In this document: positions 20,429-29,187 of the stretch, one piece after another
How the letters are laid out: the number at the start of each line of letters is the position of its first letter
Numbering within the stretch: the stretch's first letter is position 1
DNA from: an uncultured Bacteroidota bacterium
Lineage (GTDB): Bacteria; Bacteroidota; Bacteroidia; Chitinophagales; Chitinophagaceae
Length of the DNA: 64,000 nucleotides
Direction of reading: 5' to 3'
Assembly (NCBI GenBank): GCA_903906365.1
Contig: CAIVKC010000061.1
Location: 38,147-102,146, forward strand
The notes under the pieces: model-generated
What the model was told of the DNA's origin: nothing
The model's input: only the letters and a program-made list of their open reading frames with translations
The model's database searches: none
Program-made: the position numbers and the translations under genes

Positions 20429-20767
20429 GGTGCTTATTTTTTTAATTGACTTTCAGATGGCCAGGAAAGAATCAAAACCATCCAACCTATTTACCGGAGT
20501 CCGGGGGGAATCGCGGCATCGACATGCTAATAAACCGGGCATGGAAAACAATGGCCTGCGGTTACCAGCCTGTTTATGGATAATAAGTTAACCCAATCGG
20601 CTAACATACATAATTAAAAAATAATATGTTATATAGAAAATGGTGCTTTCAAAGATTCACGCAAAAAACATATATTTTAATAGGATTCTTATATTTTTTT
20701 ATACACAATAGTATTACATTAACGTTTTATAATATAGGCGAAATTTACCTTTGTTTTACAAAGACTT

Positions 20768-21385
20768 ATGTATAAATATTTTCTTTTTTTCCTTCCATCT
20801 GTCCTGCTGCCCTTTTGTATGGCGGTGGCCCAAAACGGCTGGGAGCTGAAAAAGGACAAGGACAGCATACGGGTTTTTACCAGGACCTCAGAGACTTCAA
20901 AGTTTAACGAATTAAAGGTGGAGTTCAGTCTGAGGGGCTCGTACGGACAGCTTCGTGCGATCCTGGAGGATGTTGAAAACTACAAAAGCTGGGTATATGC
21001 TACCAAAACAAGCAACCTGGTAGAAAAAAAAGGCACCGGTGACCTGATTTATTATTCAGAAATTGCCGCTCCCTGGCCCATTTCAAACCGTGATTTCTAC
21101 AGTAACACCCGGATATGGATCGATTCTTCGCAGGGGGCGCTGCATATTACCTCACGCAATGTCTCTGACAGCTATCCCCATATCGGCCATATTGTTCGCA
21201 TCCCTTACCTCAAAGCCGACTGGTCGGTTTCTGTTTTATCCCCGGGATGGCTCAGGATTGAATACACCCTGGGATGGAATCCGGGTGGCAGTATCCCGGC
21301 CTGGGTAGCCAACATGTTTTCAACCAATGGACCCTTTCAGTCTTTCAGCCAGTTGAAAAAGAAAATGGCCGAACTCAATCCCTGA
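20768..21385 (+). CDS. START-domain (lipid-binding-like) secreted protein
   Basis: AQNGWELKKDKDSIRVFTRTSETSKFNELKVE.., AAPWPISNRDFYSNTRIW..; TACCTTTG (TAnnTTTG) motif just upstream. Confidence 0.82.
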   Translation: MYKYFLFFLPSVLLPFCMAVAQNGWELKKDKDSIRVFTRTSETSKFNELKVEFSLRGSYGQLRAILEDVENYKSWVYATKTSNLVEKKGTGDLIYYSEIAAPWPISNRDFYSNTRIWIDSSQGALHITSRNVSDSYPHIGHIVRIPYLKADWSVSVLSPGWLRIEYTLGWNPGGSIPAWVANMFSTNGPFQSFSQLKKKMAELNP

Positions 21386-21476
21386 TACAGGGAAAAGGGC
21401 TTTTAACAAATGTGCAGGCTGATTTGACCAAAAAACTTTACCTTGATTCCATTATTGAATTAAATCGTTCCGGAAT

Positions 21477-22205
21477 TTGAAAATCTTTCCGCTTGGCGAT
21501 TCCGCTGTAACCATAGACCTGGGAAACCTTATCAGCGAAGCCCTGAACCTGAAAATTCTGGCCATGAGCCAATGGATCTTGGAAAGGCCGGTCCATGGCC
21601 TCCGGGATGTCATTACAGCCTACAGTTCCCTTACCCTGTTATATAACCCCCTGGAGGTAACAAGCAAACAGTATTCCCATTCGACCGCCTATGAAATCAT
21701 GCGATCATTGCTGGAACAGGCTTACCGGGAGGCTCCTGCAAAGATTACCCAAGCGGGGGAGCCCAAACAAATACCGGTATGTTATGATGAGTCATTTGGG
21801 CCGGATCTGCAGCGGATATCTGAAGAAAAGCAGTTATCCAGGCAGGCGATTATTCAATTACACAGTGAACGAACCTACCGTGTTTATATGATTGGTTTTT
21901 TGCCCGGATTTGCCTACATGGGGGAGACCAATGCGCTGTTGCACATGCCCAGAAAATCCAGGCCGCTCCCGGTAATGGCCGGCAGCATCGGCATAACCGG
22001 CAAACAAACCGGAATTTACCCGCTGGATTCACCGGGTGGATGGCATATTATTGGCAGGACCCCGGTTAAACAGTTCGATCCGATGGCTGAGGCACCCGTA
22101 ATGCTTCAGCCCGGGGATTTAGTCAGATTCTACCCCATTACCTCGGAAGCATTTTATCAGGGGCCATGGAAAAAGCACCGGGATCCCTGCAATGGTGCGG
22201 ATTAA
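21477..22205 (+). CDS. pxpB: 5-oxoprolinase subunit PxpB (KipI/Allophanate hydrolase subunit 1 family); TTG start
   Basis: KIFPLGDSAVTIDLGN, GFLPGFAYMG, GSIGITGKQTGIYPLDSPGGWHIIGRTP. No ATG precedes the conserved N-terminus. Confidence 0.93.
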   Translation: MKIFPLGDSAVTIDLGNLISEALNLKILAMSQWILERPVHGLRDVITAYSSLTLLYNPLEVTSKQYSHSTAYEIMRSLLEQAYREAPAKITQAGEPKQIPVCYDESFGPDLQRISEEKQLSRQAIIQLHSERTYRVYMIGFLPGFAYMGETNALLHMPRKSRPLPVMAGSIGITGKQTGIYPLDSPGGWHIIGRTPVKQFDPMAEAPVMLQPGDLVRFYPITSEAFYQGPWKKHRDPCNGAD

Positions 22206-22234
22206 ATAATAATAATACCCAAACATCGCAAACC

Positions 22235-23227
22235 ATGTCAATTTCAGTGGTAAAGGCCGGACTGCTTGATTCCATCCAGGACATGGGTCGCTATGGCTAT
22301 GGTAAGTGGGGCATCAATGCCGGTGGAGTCATGGATGCGTTTGCGGCCAGGGTTGCCAATATGCTGGTAGGCAACTGCTCTGGGGAACCCCTGCTGGAGA
22401 TTCATTTCCCGGGTCCGCAAATTCTGTTTGAACAAAACGCCCTGGTATCCATATGCGGAGCTGATTTTTCCCCCATGGTCAATGATGAATATATTCCCCT
22501 CTGGAAGCCGGTGGTGGTAAGAAGAAACACGGTGCTTCATTTTCCCAAACTTAACCGGGGAGCCAGGTGCTATCTGGCGGTTCACGGAGGCTTTTGTGTG
22601 GATCAGTGGCTGGGCAGCGGCGGCACCCATCTCAGGGCAGGGGCAGGGGGGTGGAAGGGGAGGCCCCTCAAAAAGGGGGATGAGCTATCCTTTAAGGAAA
22701 ATACCGTCTATTTTTCAGGGCTCCTCAAGGAAGACCGGATTGTACGGGCACTGCCCTGGCGGGCGGACATAAAAAATACCTACCATCATGCCCATGAAGT
22801 CTTCGTATTGCCGGGAAATGAATGGGATGTGTTGAGCCTGCCGTCCAAAAGTCATTTTCTGGAAAACAACTTCATGATTCATCCCTCCTCGGACCGAATG
22901 GGATATCATCTCAAGGGCCTGCCCCTTGCTATGGATCATGAACTGGAACTGGTCTCTTCCGGCGTAGAATATGGAACCATCCAATTGCTGCCGGACCGGC
23001 AACTGATCGTACTGATGGCCGACCATCAGACCACCGGGGGCTATCCCCGGGTAGCACATGTCATCAGCGCCCATCTGCCCAAGCTGGCACAGCTTCGTCC
23101 CAGTGAATGCATACGGTTCATTATGACCGATATGGTAACCGCCGAAAGACTGCTGGCTGAACAGCACAGGGAGCTGCAGGTTCTTCAGCGGGCCTGCCTG
23201 GACCATTTAAATGAGCTGGTATGCTGA
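22235..23227 (+). CDS. pxpC: 5-oxoprolinase subunit PxpC (KipA/biotin-dependent carboxyltransferase family)
   Basis: VVKAGLLDSIQDMGRYGYGKWGINAGGVMDAFAARVANMLVGN; GSGGTHLRAGAGGWKGRPLKKGD; SDRMGYHLKG. Confidence 0.93.
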   Translation: MSISVVKAGLLDSIQDMGRYGYGKWGINAGGVMDAFAARVANMLVGNCSGEPLLEIHFPGPQILFEQNALVSICGADFSPMVNDEYIPLWKPVVVRRNTVLHFPKLNRGARCYLAVHGGFCVDQWLGSGGTHLRAGAGGWKGRPLKKGDELSFKENTVYFSGLLKEDRIVRALPWRADIKNTYHHAHEVFVLPGNEWDVLSLPSKSHFLENNFMIHPSSDRMGYHLKGLPLAMDHELELVSSGVEYGTIQLLPDRQLIVLMADHQTTGGYPRVAHVISAHLPKLAQLRPSECIRFIMTDMVTAERLLAEQHRELQVLQRACLDHLNELVC

Positions 23228-23985
23228 ACATTGATCTCAATTGCGACATGGGGGAAGGTTTTTCCAGCGATGAAGACCTCATGCCCCTGATCAGTTCGGT
23301 CAATATAGCCTGCGGCTACCATGCAGGCGATGCCTATATCATGGAAAAGACCGTAACGGCTGCACTGAATTTCGGGGTTTCCATCGGCGCCCACCCTTCT
23401 TTTAGGGACCGGGAACATTTTGGGCGCATCAACCAATTGCTTCCCCCGGAGCAGGTTTATGAACTGGTAGCCCATCAGTTAAATGTCCTGGGTAACATAT
23501 GCAGTCGCCTGGGAACCAGCATGGCCCACCTGAAACCACATGGGGCCCTCTATAACATGGCGGCCGCAGATACCCAAATGGCTTCAGCCATCTGCAGGGC
23601 TGCCCTGGATTTTGACCCCGATCTCATCATATATGGCCTTTCGGGAAGCAGGCTGCCGGAGACAGCCCGGGAAATGGGGCTGACCGCATGCAGTGAGGCT
23701 TTTGCAGACAGAACCTACCAGGAGGATGGGAGCCTGACCCCCCGATGGCATGAAAACGCCCTGCTGGAGGATCCAGACGACTGTGCCAGCCAGGTCCTGC
23801 AGATGGTTACCAACCGGTCCGTCCTGGCTGTAACAGGCCTGCCAGTACCCATAGAAGCCCAATCCATTTGTATTCACGGCGATAACCCGCATGCGCTGGA
23901 ATTTGCCCGTAGGATACGCGAGGTGCTTCTGAAAGCGGAAATAGGGATTAGGCCACCCTTGCAAAACAGGTCCCGCTTTTTTTAA
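23221..23985 (+). CDS. pxpA: 5-oxoprolinase subunit PxpA (LamB/YcsF family)
   Basis: IDLNCDMGEGFSSDEDLMPLISSVNIACGYHAGD; HLKPHGALYN; EAFADRTYQEDGSLTPR; ICIHGDNPHALEFA. Confidence 0.95.
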   Translation: MLNIDLNCDMGEGFSSDEDLMPLISSVNIACGYHAGDAYIMEKTVTAALNFGVSIGAHPSFRDREHFGRINQLLPPEQVYELVAHQLNVLGNICSRLGTSMAHLKPHGALYNMAAADTQMASAICRAALDFDPDLIIYGLSGSRLPETAREMGLTACSEAFADRTYQEDGSLTPRWHENALLEDPDDCASQVLQMVTNRSVLAVTGLPVPIEAQSICIHGDNPHALEFARRIREVLLKAEIGIRPPLQNRSRFF

Positions 23986-24094
23986 AGGCTTTAGCTTTTC
24001 TTTTGCAATTTCTCCGGATTTTACCCGTTCTTTACCCTGTTCCCACTCCAACCCGCATTCAACCCATCTATTCAATTACTGTAATTAGAAAATT

Positions 24095-25351
24095 ATGGCT
24101 GCATCATCCAATGGCCAGACCCATGGCCTGTATTCGTACGACTCCTTTGGTACCCAAAAAAGCAATCATGAATCGCATTTCCTATGGTGGTGCGCGGGAA
24201 CACACCAGCCGCTGTTGAGGAAATTTCCTTCCGAACACAGTAAATACGCTGGACTGGGCGGGGTCATCCTGGCCACTTTTGTCCTGGCTGCCCTTTCCTC
24301 CGGGTATGCCATATACAGTGTTTTTGACAGCTGGGCCTGGGCCCTGGCATTTTCGGTGGTCTGGGGGCTTATCATTTTTAATTTTGACCGGTTCCTGGTC
24401 TCCACCATGCGAAAATACGGGGTCAGGGCTTCCAGGCAGCTTTGGATGGCCATTCCAAGAATGACCCTGGCCCTGTTGATAGGGATTACCATTGCCAGGC
24501 CCCTGGAACTAAAGATTTTTGAGAAGGAAATAGATGTGCAGGTACTGGAAAACCGCCATAAGAAAATACTGCTCAATGACAGTCTGCTGCAGGCGGAAAA
24601 CAAAGCAGTACAGTTGGCCGCAAGCCAGGAGCGTGGCCGGCTCGTGGAAAGAAGGGCGGGGCTGGAGGATACACTCCGGCGTTTACAGCAGGCCTATGTA
24701 CAGGAAGCCGATGGTACGGGCGGCTCCTTGCACAGGGGGATTGAGAAACTGACCCTGCTCAAACAACAGGCCTACGAACAGTTTCGCCTGCAGGCCACAC
24801 CCGAATTGGGCCGGATCAACCAACAGATCGGTTACCAGGACAGTATTTTGAACCACGCGGCGGCCGAAAATGAAATCAAGCGTCAGCGCTACGAGGCAGA
24901 ACTCACCACAAAAGTGGGTTTTTTGGAGCGCAATAAAGCCCTTTCCGATATCTCAGGCAGGGAAAGCAGCGTGTTTTGGGCGAATTTCTTCATTTCCCTG
25001 CTCATTATTTTGATTGAAATCGGCCCGGTACTTTCCAAACTCATCATGAGTGTCGGCCCTTATGACCTGGCACTGGCCAAGGAGGAATTGCTTCAGATGG
25101 CCACTTCGGAAAACGAAATGAGAAGGGATAAGGAACTGCTCTTCGACAAATTACAGGGAATCTATGACAGCAAAAAAAAGACCTCCGGAGAACTGACCGA
25201 AAAGCTGAGTGCCCTGCAGAAAAAACACATCCATCAGGAAATTGATAACTGGGAACGGGGTGGAAAAAGCCAGGAAAGCCGGATTCCAATCAATGATTTG
25301 ATTAAAAAAATCAAGGAGGATTATGATTATTCAGAGGATCATGTCCTTTAA
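24095..25351 (+). CDS. DUF4407 domain-containing membrane protein
   Basis: GVILATFVLAALSSGYAIYSVFDSWAWALAFSVVWGLIIFNFDRFLVSTMRK; long coiled coil then a second TM pair (NFFISLLIILIEIGPVLSKLIM). Confidence 0.8.
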   Translation: MAASSNGQTHGLYSYDSFGTQKSNHESHFLWWCAGTHQPLLRKFPSEHSKYAGLGGVILATFVLAALSSGYAIYSVFDSWAWALAFSVVWGLIIFNFDRFLVSTMRKYGVRASRQLWMAIPRMTLALLIGITIARPLELKIFEKEIDVQVLENRHKKILLNDSLLQAENKAVQLAASQERGRLVERRAGLEDTLRRLQQAYVQEADGTGGSLHRGIEKLTLLKQQAYEQFRLQATPELGRINQQIGYQDSILNHAAAENEIKRQRYEAELTTKVGFLERNKALSDISGRESSVFWANFFISLLIILIEIGPVLSKLIMSVGPYDLALAKEELLQMATSENEMRRDKELLFDKLQGIYDSKKKTSGELTEKLSALQKKHIHQEIDNWERGGKSQESRIPINDLIKKIKEDYDYSEDHVL

Positions 25352-25360
25352 CCCCGCATA

Positions 25361-25398
25361 AAAAAAGAAGCGTCCTCCGCTAGGAGGACGCTTCTTTT
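25361..25398. terminator. Bidirectional intrinsic terminator between convergent genes
   Basis: GAAGCGTCCTCC-gcta-GGAGGACGCTTC, perfect 12-bp stem flanked by A-run and T-run. Confidence 0.9.
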
Positions 25399-25436
25399 TC
25401 CATTAAAGGAGGGGGGACAGAATCCCTTTATCCAAT

Positions 25437-28184
25437 TTATTGCTGGGCACCCTGCATACCGCCCTGCATGCTGTCCATTTCACCTTTCAGGTTTTTACGT
25501 TTAAACAGGGATGCGTCGAATTTGCCAAATCGGTAATTGAACTGCAGCCGGAAAAACTGCGGATCCCTGCGGCGTACGATTTCCTGGGTAAAATACGGAG
25601 ACATGGTGTATACGTCATTGATCCTGGTCCGCAGGATATCCCCTACGCTTAGGGTAATGGAGGCTGCCTTGTTTTTGAGGAATTCATATTTCAGGGATGC
25701 ATCCATTCCGCCGGATGGTTTGGAATATCCCTGTGCACTTCCGCTTACCGTAGATCCAAATCCGCGGCCGCTGGTGTTGCTGGAAGTACCTGCAGAACCT
25801 CCGGGGGGCAGCACGGTTTTCGAAGTGTAGTCTCCGGTAATTTGAAGGGTTAGTTTTTTGGAGAGCTTAAAGGTATTGTTGATTTTACCAAACCAGCTGT
25901 AAGTCTCACCCACGGCGGAAACAGCACTGTCTGATGAATTGATTTTGGAGGTGAAAATGTTAATATTACTGGTTATATCCCACCATTTGGTGATCGTATT
26001 TCGGCTGATGATTTCAAAACCACCCACAAAACTGGAATTGGCATTGATAAAGGTGCTGATAAATACCGAAGAATCATTGAGCGGGTTGATTCCATGGGAC
26101 TGAACCCTGGTGATCAGGTCCGTGGTATGTTTATAATATATGGAAGTAATCAGGGTATTGTTTTTGGGAAAGGTCTTCTGGAAGGTTACTTCAAAGGAAT
26201 TGGTGAACTGCGGCCTCAGGTTGGGGTTACCCCGGCTGAGGTTCAAAGAGTCCGAATAATCGGTAAACGGAAACAGCTGGAAGAAACTGGGGCGATCAAT
26301 CCTCCGGGTATAATTTAGTTGCAGTTCCTGGTCACCGCCCAGTTTCTGCGACAGGAACACGCTTGGGAACAGACTGATGGGATAGGAATTGCTGAAATTT
26401 CCCTGGGTAGGAATAAGGGGCCCATTGATACTGTCTTTGGTGGTATAGTTGGAATTGCCTTTGTAATCCGAACTTTCTGCCCTTAACCCCAGCATGTATC
26501 CAAAACTCTTTATGGCGTTGGAATAGGTTGCATACCCTGCATAGACGTGGTCATGATAGGCATAAGAAGAAGAAAGCAGGGGCAATGGAATCAACGCGCC
26601 TCCTGGTTCGGCGATGGCAATATCATTCACACTGCTGATATTCCTCACCGTTATCCTGGCTCCGGCTTCCACTTTTGATTTGTCATTTATGGGGTTGCTG
26701 AAATCGGTTTGGGCCGTAATATATTCATTGGTTCCCGAGCCCATCTGCTGCTGGCTGTAAAGCGGGAAAAGCAGCGATCCCCCTTTTTCATTGAAAATGG
26801 AAGAAGTGACATTGTTTTGGTTACCATTGGATCCTTTGCTGTAATTGGCATTGGCTGTAAGCTCCTCGCCCGCTTTGGGAAAGGTATGTTTGAAAGAGAG
26901 CATACCGCCCTTATTGTCAAAATGCGCGTTGGTCTGGGAGCTCCTGTTGGTAAAGGAAGAGGTGGTCAGGGTTGGAAACAGGGTGTCGATGTAAATGTCA
27001 CTTTGGATGGTAGGTTTGAAACTGCCATGGACAATATTACCTGATGCCGACAGGGTATTACGGTTATCCAGGAAGTAATCGAGCCCAAAGCGCGTGAACA
27101 GAAAATATCCCTGGTTTATGCTGTTGTCATACTGGGTAAGGTCTGTGGAAGGGGTGGTAAAAAATGTATTTCTGGTGGTTGTCCCGGGCGAAATGGATTT
27201 CCGCTGGCCGAAATTGCCACTGGCAAATACATTGACTTTTCCCTGTTTGACATTGAGGTCACCGCCAATATTGACCTTTCCCCGCTGATCCACACCTGCC
27301 CGCACTCCGCCGTTGTATCCTGCCTTTCGGTTCTTTTTCAGCACGATATTGAGAATGCCCGATGTTCCCCCGGAGGCATCGTATTTGGCTCCCGGGTTGG
27401 TGATGATTTCAACGCTCTGTATGGCATCCGCCGGGATCTGGTCCAGGGTCAGGGTAGTGGGCAGCCCATCTACAAAAATGGTCGGGGTACTGTTGCGCAG
27501 GGTCACATTGCCATCAATGTCGACCTGGAGGGAAGGCACATTTTTCATGACATCCACCCCCGTGCCGCCTGTGGCAGAAATGTCTTTTTCGACATTATAT
27601 ACCTTTTTGTCAATTCCAAGGGAAATAAGGGGTTTGGAGGCCGTCACAGTAACCTGGGCAAGGGTCTGGGCATCGGCTTCAATCTTTATATTTCCAAGGT
27701 CTTTGTCCACGCCGGCCAGGGCCTGCTGCATATCAAAACCCTCCTGTCCGGGCCCTTTGCCGAATTTGAGGTCAAAAGCAACCTTCATATCCACGTTTTT
27801 ATAACCTATGGCTGTGATTTTCAACCGGTAAGAACCGAAAATGGGCAGATTCTCAAAACTGAAATTTCCCTTTTGGGTAATGGCTCCGGCAATGGCGCTA
27901 TCCCTTACCTTGCGGGTGGCTGTATCAAATTTTCCCCTAACCAGCTGGACGGAAACACCATCTATGCCTTTGTTGGTCCTGGAATCCACGATTTTGCCGT
28001 AAAAATGTCCGATGCTGGGAATTTGTCCTCCGCCACGGCCCTGGCCTCCCATGCCTCCCGGAATCTGGGAAATAACCTCCTGGCACCCTAGGAGCGCAAC
28101 AAACATTAGCAAAAAATTTCTCATATGTAACATTTTCAAATTATTGGCGAAGTTCTGTTCAAAAAGCGAGCTTATAGAATTCAT
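25437..28184 (-). CDS. TonB-dependent-receptor-like outer membrane beta-barrel protein with carboxypeptidase-regulatory-like N-domain (paralog of 49484-52102)
   Basis: GGGQIPSIGHFYGKIVDSRTNKGIDGVSVQLV; YNVEKDISATGGTGVDVMKNVPSLQVDIDGNVTLRNSTPTIFVDGLPTTLTLDQIPADAIQSVEIITNPGAKYDASG; LFKRKNLKG C-terminus. Confidence 0.9.
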   Translation of the reverse strand: MNSISSLFEQNFANNLKMLHMRNFLLMFVALLGCQEVISQIPGGMGGQGRGGGQIPSIGHFYGKIVDSRTNKGIDGVSVQLVRGKFDTATRKVRDSAIAGAITQKGNFSFENLPIFGSYRLKITAIGYKNVDMKVAFDLKFGKGPGQEGFDMQQALAGVDKDLGNIKIEADAQTLAQVTVTASKPLISLGIDKKVYNVEKDISATGGTGVDVMKNVPSLQVDIDGNVTLRNSTPTIFVDGLPTTLTLDQIPADAIQSVEIITNPGAKYDASGGTSGILNIVLKKNRKAGYNGGVRAGVDQRGKVNIGGDLNVKQGKVNVFASGNFGQRKSISPGTTTRNTFFTTPSTDLTQYDNSINQGYFLFTRFGLDYFLDNRNTLSASGNIVHGSFKPTIQSDIYIDTLFPTLTTSSFTNRSSQTNAHFDNKGGMLSFKHTFPKAGEELTANANYSKGSNGNQNNVTSSIFNEKGGSLLFPLYSQQQMGSGTNEYITAQTDFSNPINDKSKVEAGARITVRNISSVNDIAIAEPGGALIPLPLLSSSYAYHDHVYAGYATYSNAIKSFGYMLGLRAESSDYKGNSNYTTKDSINGPLIPTQGNFSNSYPISLFPSVFLSQKLGGDQELQLNYTRRIDRPSFFQLFPFTDYSDSLNLSRGNPNLRPQFTNSFEVTFQKTFPKNNTLITSIYYKHTTDLITRVQSHGINPLNDSSVFISTFINANSSFVGGFEIISRNTITKWWDITSNINIFTSKINSSDSAVSAVGETYSWFGKINNTFKLSKKLTLQITGDYTSKTVLPPGGSAGTSSNTSGRGFGSTVSGSAQGYSKPSGGMDASLKYEFLKNKAASITLSVGDILRTRINDVYTMSPYFTQEIVRRRDPQFFRLQFNYRFGKFDASLFKRKNLKGEMDSMQGGMQGAQQ

Positions 28185-28237
28185 AATTTATAAACGGTAT
28201 AAAAATCAATATGGAAGGGGTAATTGGAGCCGGCAGC

Positions 28238-28843
28238 CTATTTAATGAGCAATGTGAGGAAGATCTGCAGCAGACCGATGAAAAATCCCAAGGCGGCCCC
28301 AATGATTTCAACGAACCTGAACTCCTTGGTTAATATCTGATTAAGCATAATTTCCAGTTTCTCCGAGGAGAAGTTGGCAATCTTGTCGGTTACTATCTTT
28401 TCCAGGTCGAGGTCATTTTTAATATGTCCCACATAATTTTTCATGATTACCGGAAAGAGTGTTTCCAGTTCGTCCATAAAGACCGATTTGAGCTGGGTAA
28501 TGGTCTTATCGCCGATAAACATGCCTACAACGGGCATGCTTTGCTTGAGCTTATGGCGCAGGAAATGATCGATATGCTCCTCGGCCAGTGGTAGTATTTT
28601 GCCAATATTGTCCGGGTGGGTAATGGTTTTTTCAATGTCACCAAAAGACAATAACTCCTGTCCGACAATCCTGCCCAGGTTCTCAGCAATTTGCTTCTGC
28701 CGCTTGGGAAACACACCATGCAGGGTAAAGCCCAGTATGTTTCGGGGCTGCCGGGGATGGAATAGCAGTTTGAGTGCCATCCAAATGGTCAGCCAGTGAA
28801 TAAATGCAGAGATAAAGGGTATTGTATATAGCCACCAGGTCAT
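28238..28843 (-). CDS. DUF445 family membrane protein
   Basis: HWLTIWMALKLLFHPRQP.., LGFTLHGVFPKRQKQIAENLGRIVGQELL; C-terminal TM. Confidence 0.85.
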   Translation of the reverse strand: MTWWLYTIPFISAFIHWLTIWMALKLLFHPRQPRNILGFTLHGVFPKRQKQIAENLGRIVGQELLSFGDIEKTITHPDNIGKILPLAEEHIDHFLRHKLKQSMPVVGMFIGDKTITQLKSVFMDELETLFPVIMKNYVGHIKNDLDLEKIVTDKIANFSSEKLEIMLNQILTKEFRFVEIIGAALGFFIGLLQIFLTLLIK

Positions 28844-28918
28844 GCTTCAAGGACGTTGATAAAGGCAGCAAAGAAACAGTAAAAATGGGGGCTTTGGAAA
28901 AAATATGCACATTGTTTT

Positions 28919-28948
28919 TTGAAGGAAACCATAATTCAATTAGTTTTG
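28919..28948 (+). promoter_or_regulatory. Bacteroidota-type promoter of tRNA-His
   Basis: TTG at 28919-28921, 19-nt spacer, TAGTTTTG (TAnnTTTG) at 28941-28948, just upstream of the tRNA. Confidence 0.65.
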
Positions 28949-28960
28949 TGCCTTCAAACG

Positions 28961-29034
28961 GTGGTTGTAGCTCAGTTGGTTAGAGCATCAGATTGTGGTT
29001 CTGAGGGTCGTGGGTTCGAGACCCATCATCCACC
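28961..29034 (+). tRNA. tRNA-His (anticodon GTG)
   Basis: GTGGTTG-TA-GCTCAGTTGGTTAGAGC-A-TCAGA-TTGTGGT-TCTGA-GGGTC-GTGGG-TTCGAGA-CCCAT-CATCCAC-C; G-1 encoded at 28960; complete cloverleaf with one T:T mismatch at 5:68. Confidence 0.95.
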
Positions 29035-29041
29035 CTTGCAG

Positions 29042-29070
29042 ATCCCGGGATATACTCCCGGGATTTTTTG
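29042..29070 (+). terminator. Intrinsic terminator after tRNA-His
   Basis: ATCCCGGGA-tatac-TCCCGGGAT followed by TTTTT. Confidence 0.85.
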
Positions 29071-29187
29071 TGTTACCGCCTTAAGGACCGGATGTTTTCC
29101 GTTTATGTAATTTTATATAAAAGCGATTGTTAATATTGGGCGGATTATGCAACATACCGTCCTTTTAATCGTTATTTTTGATTCAGT

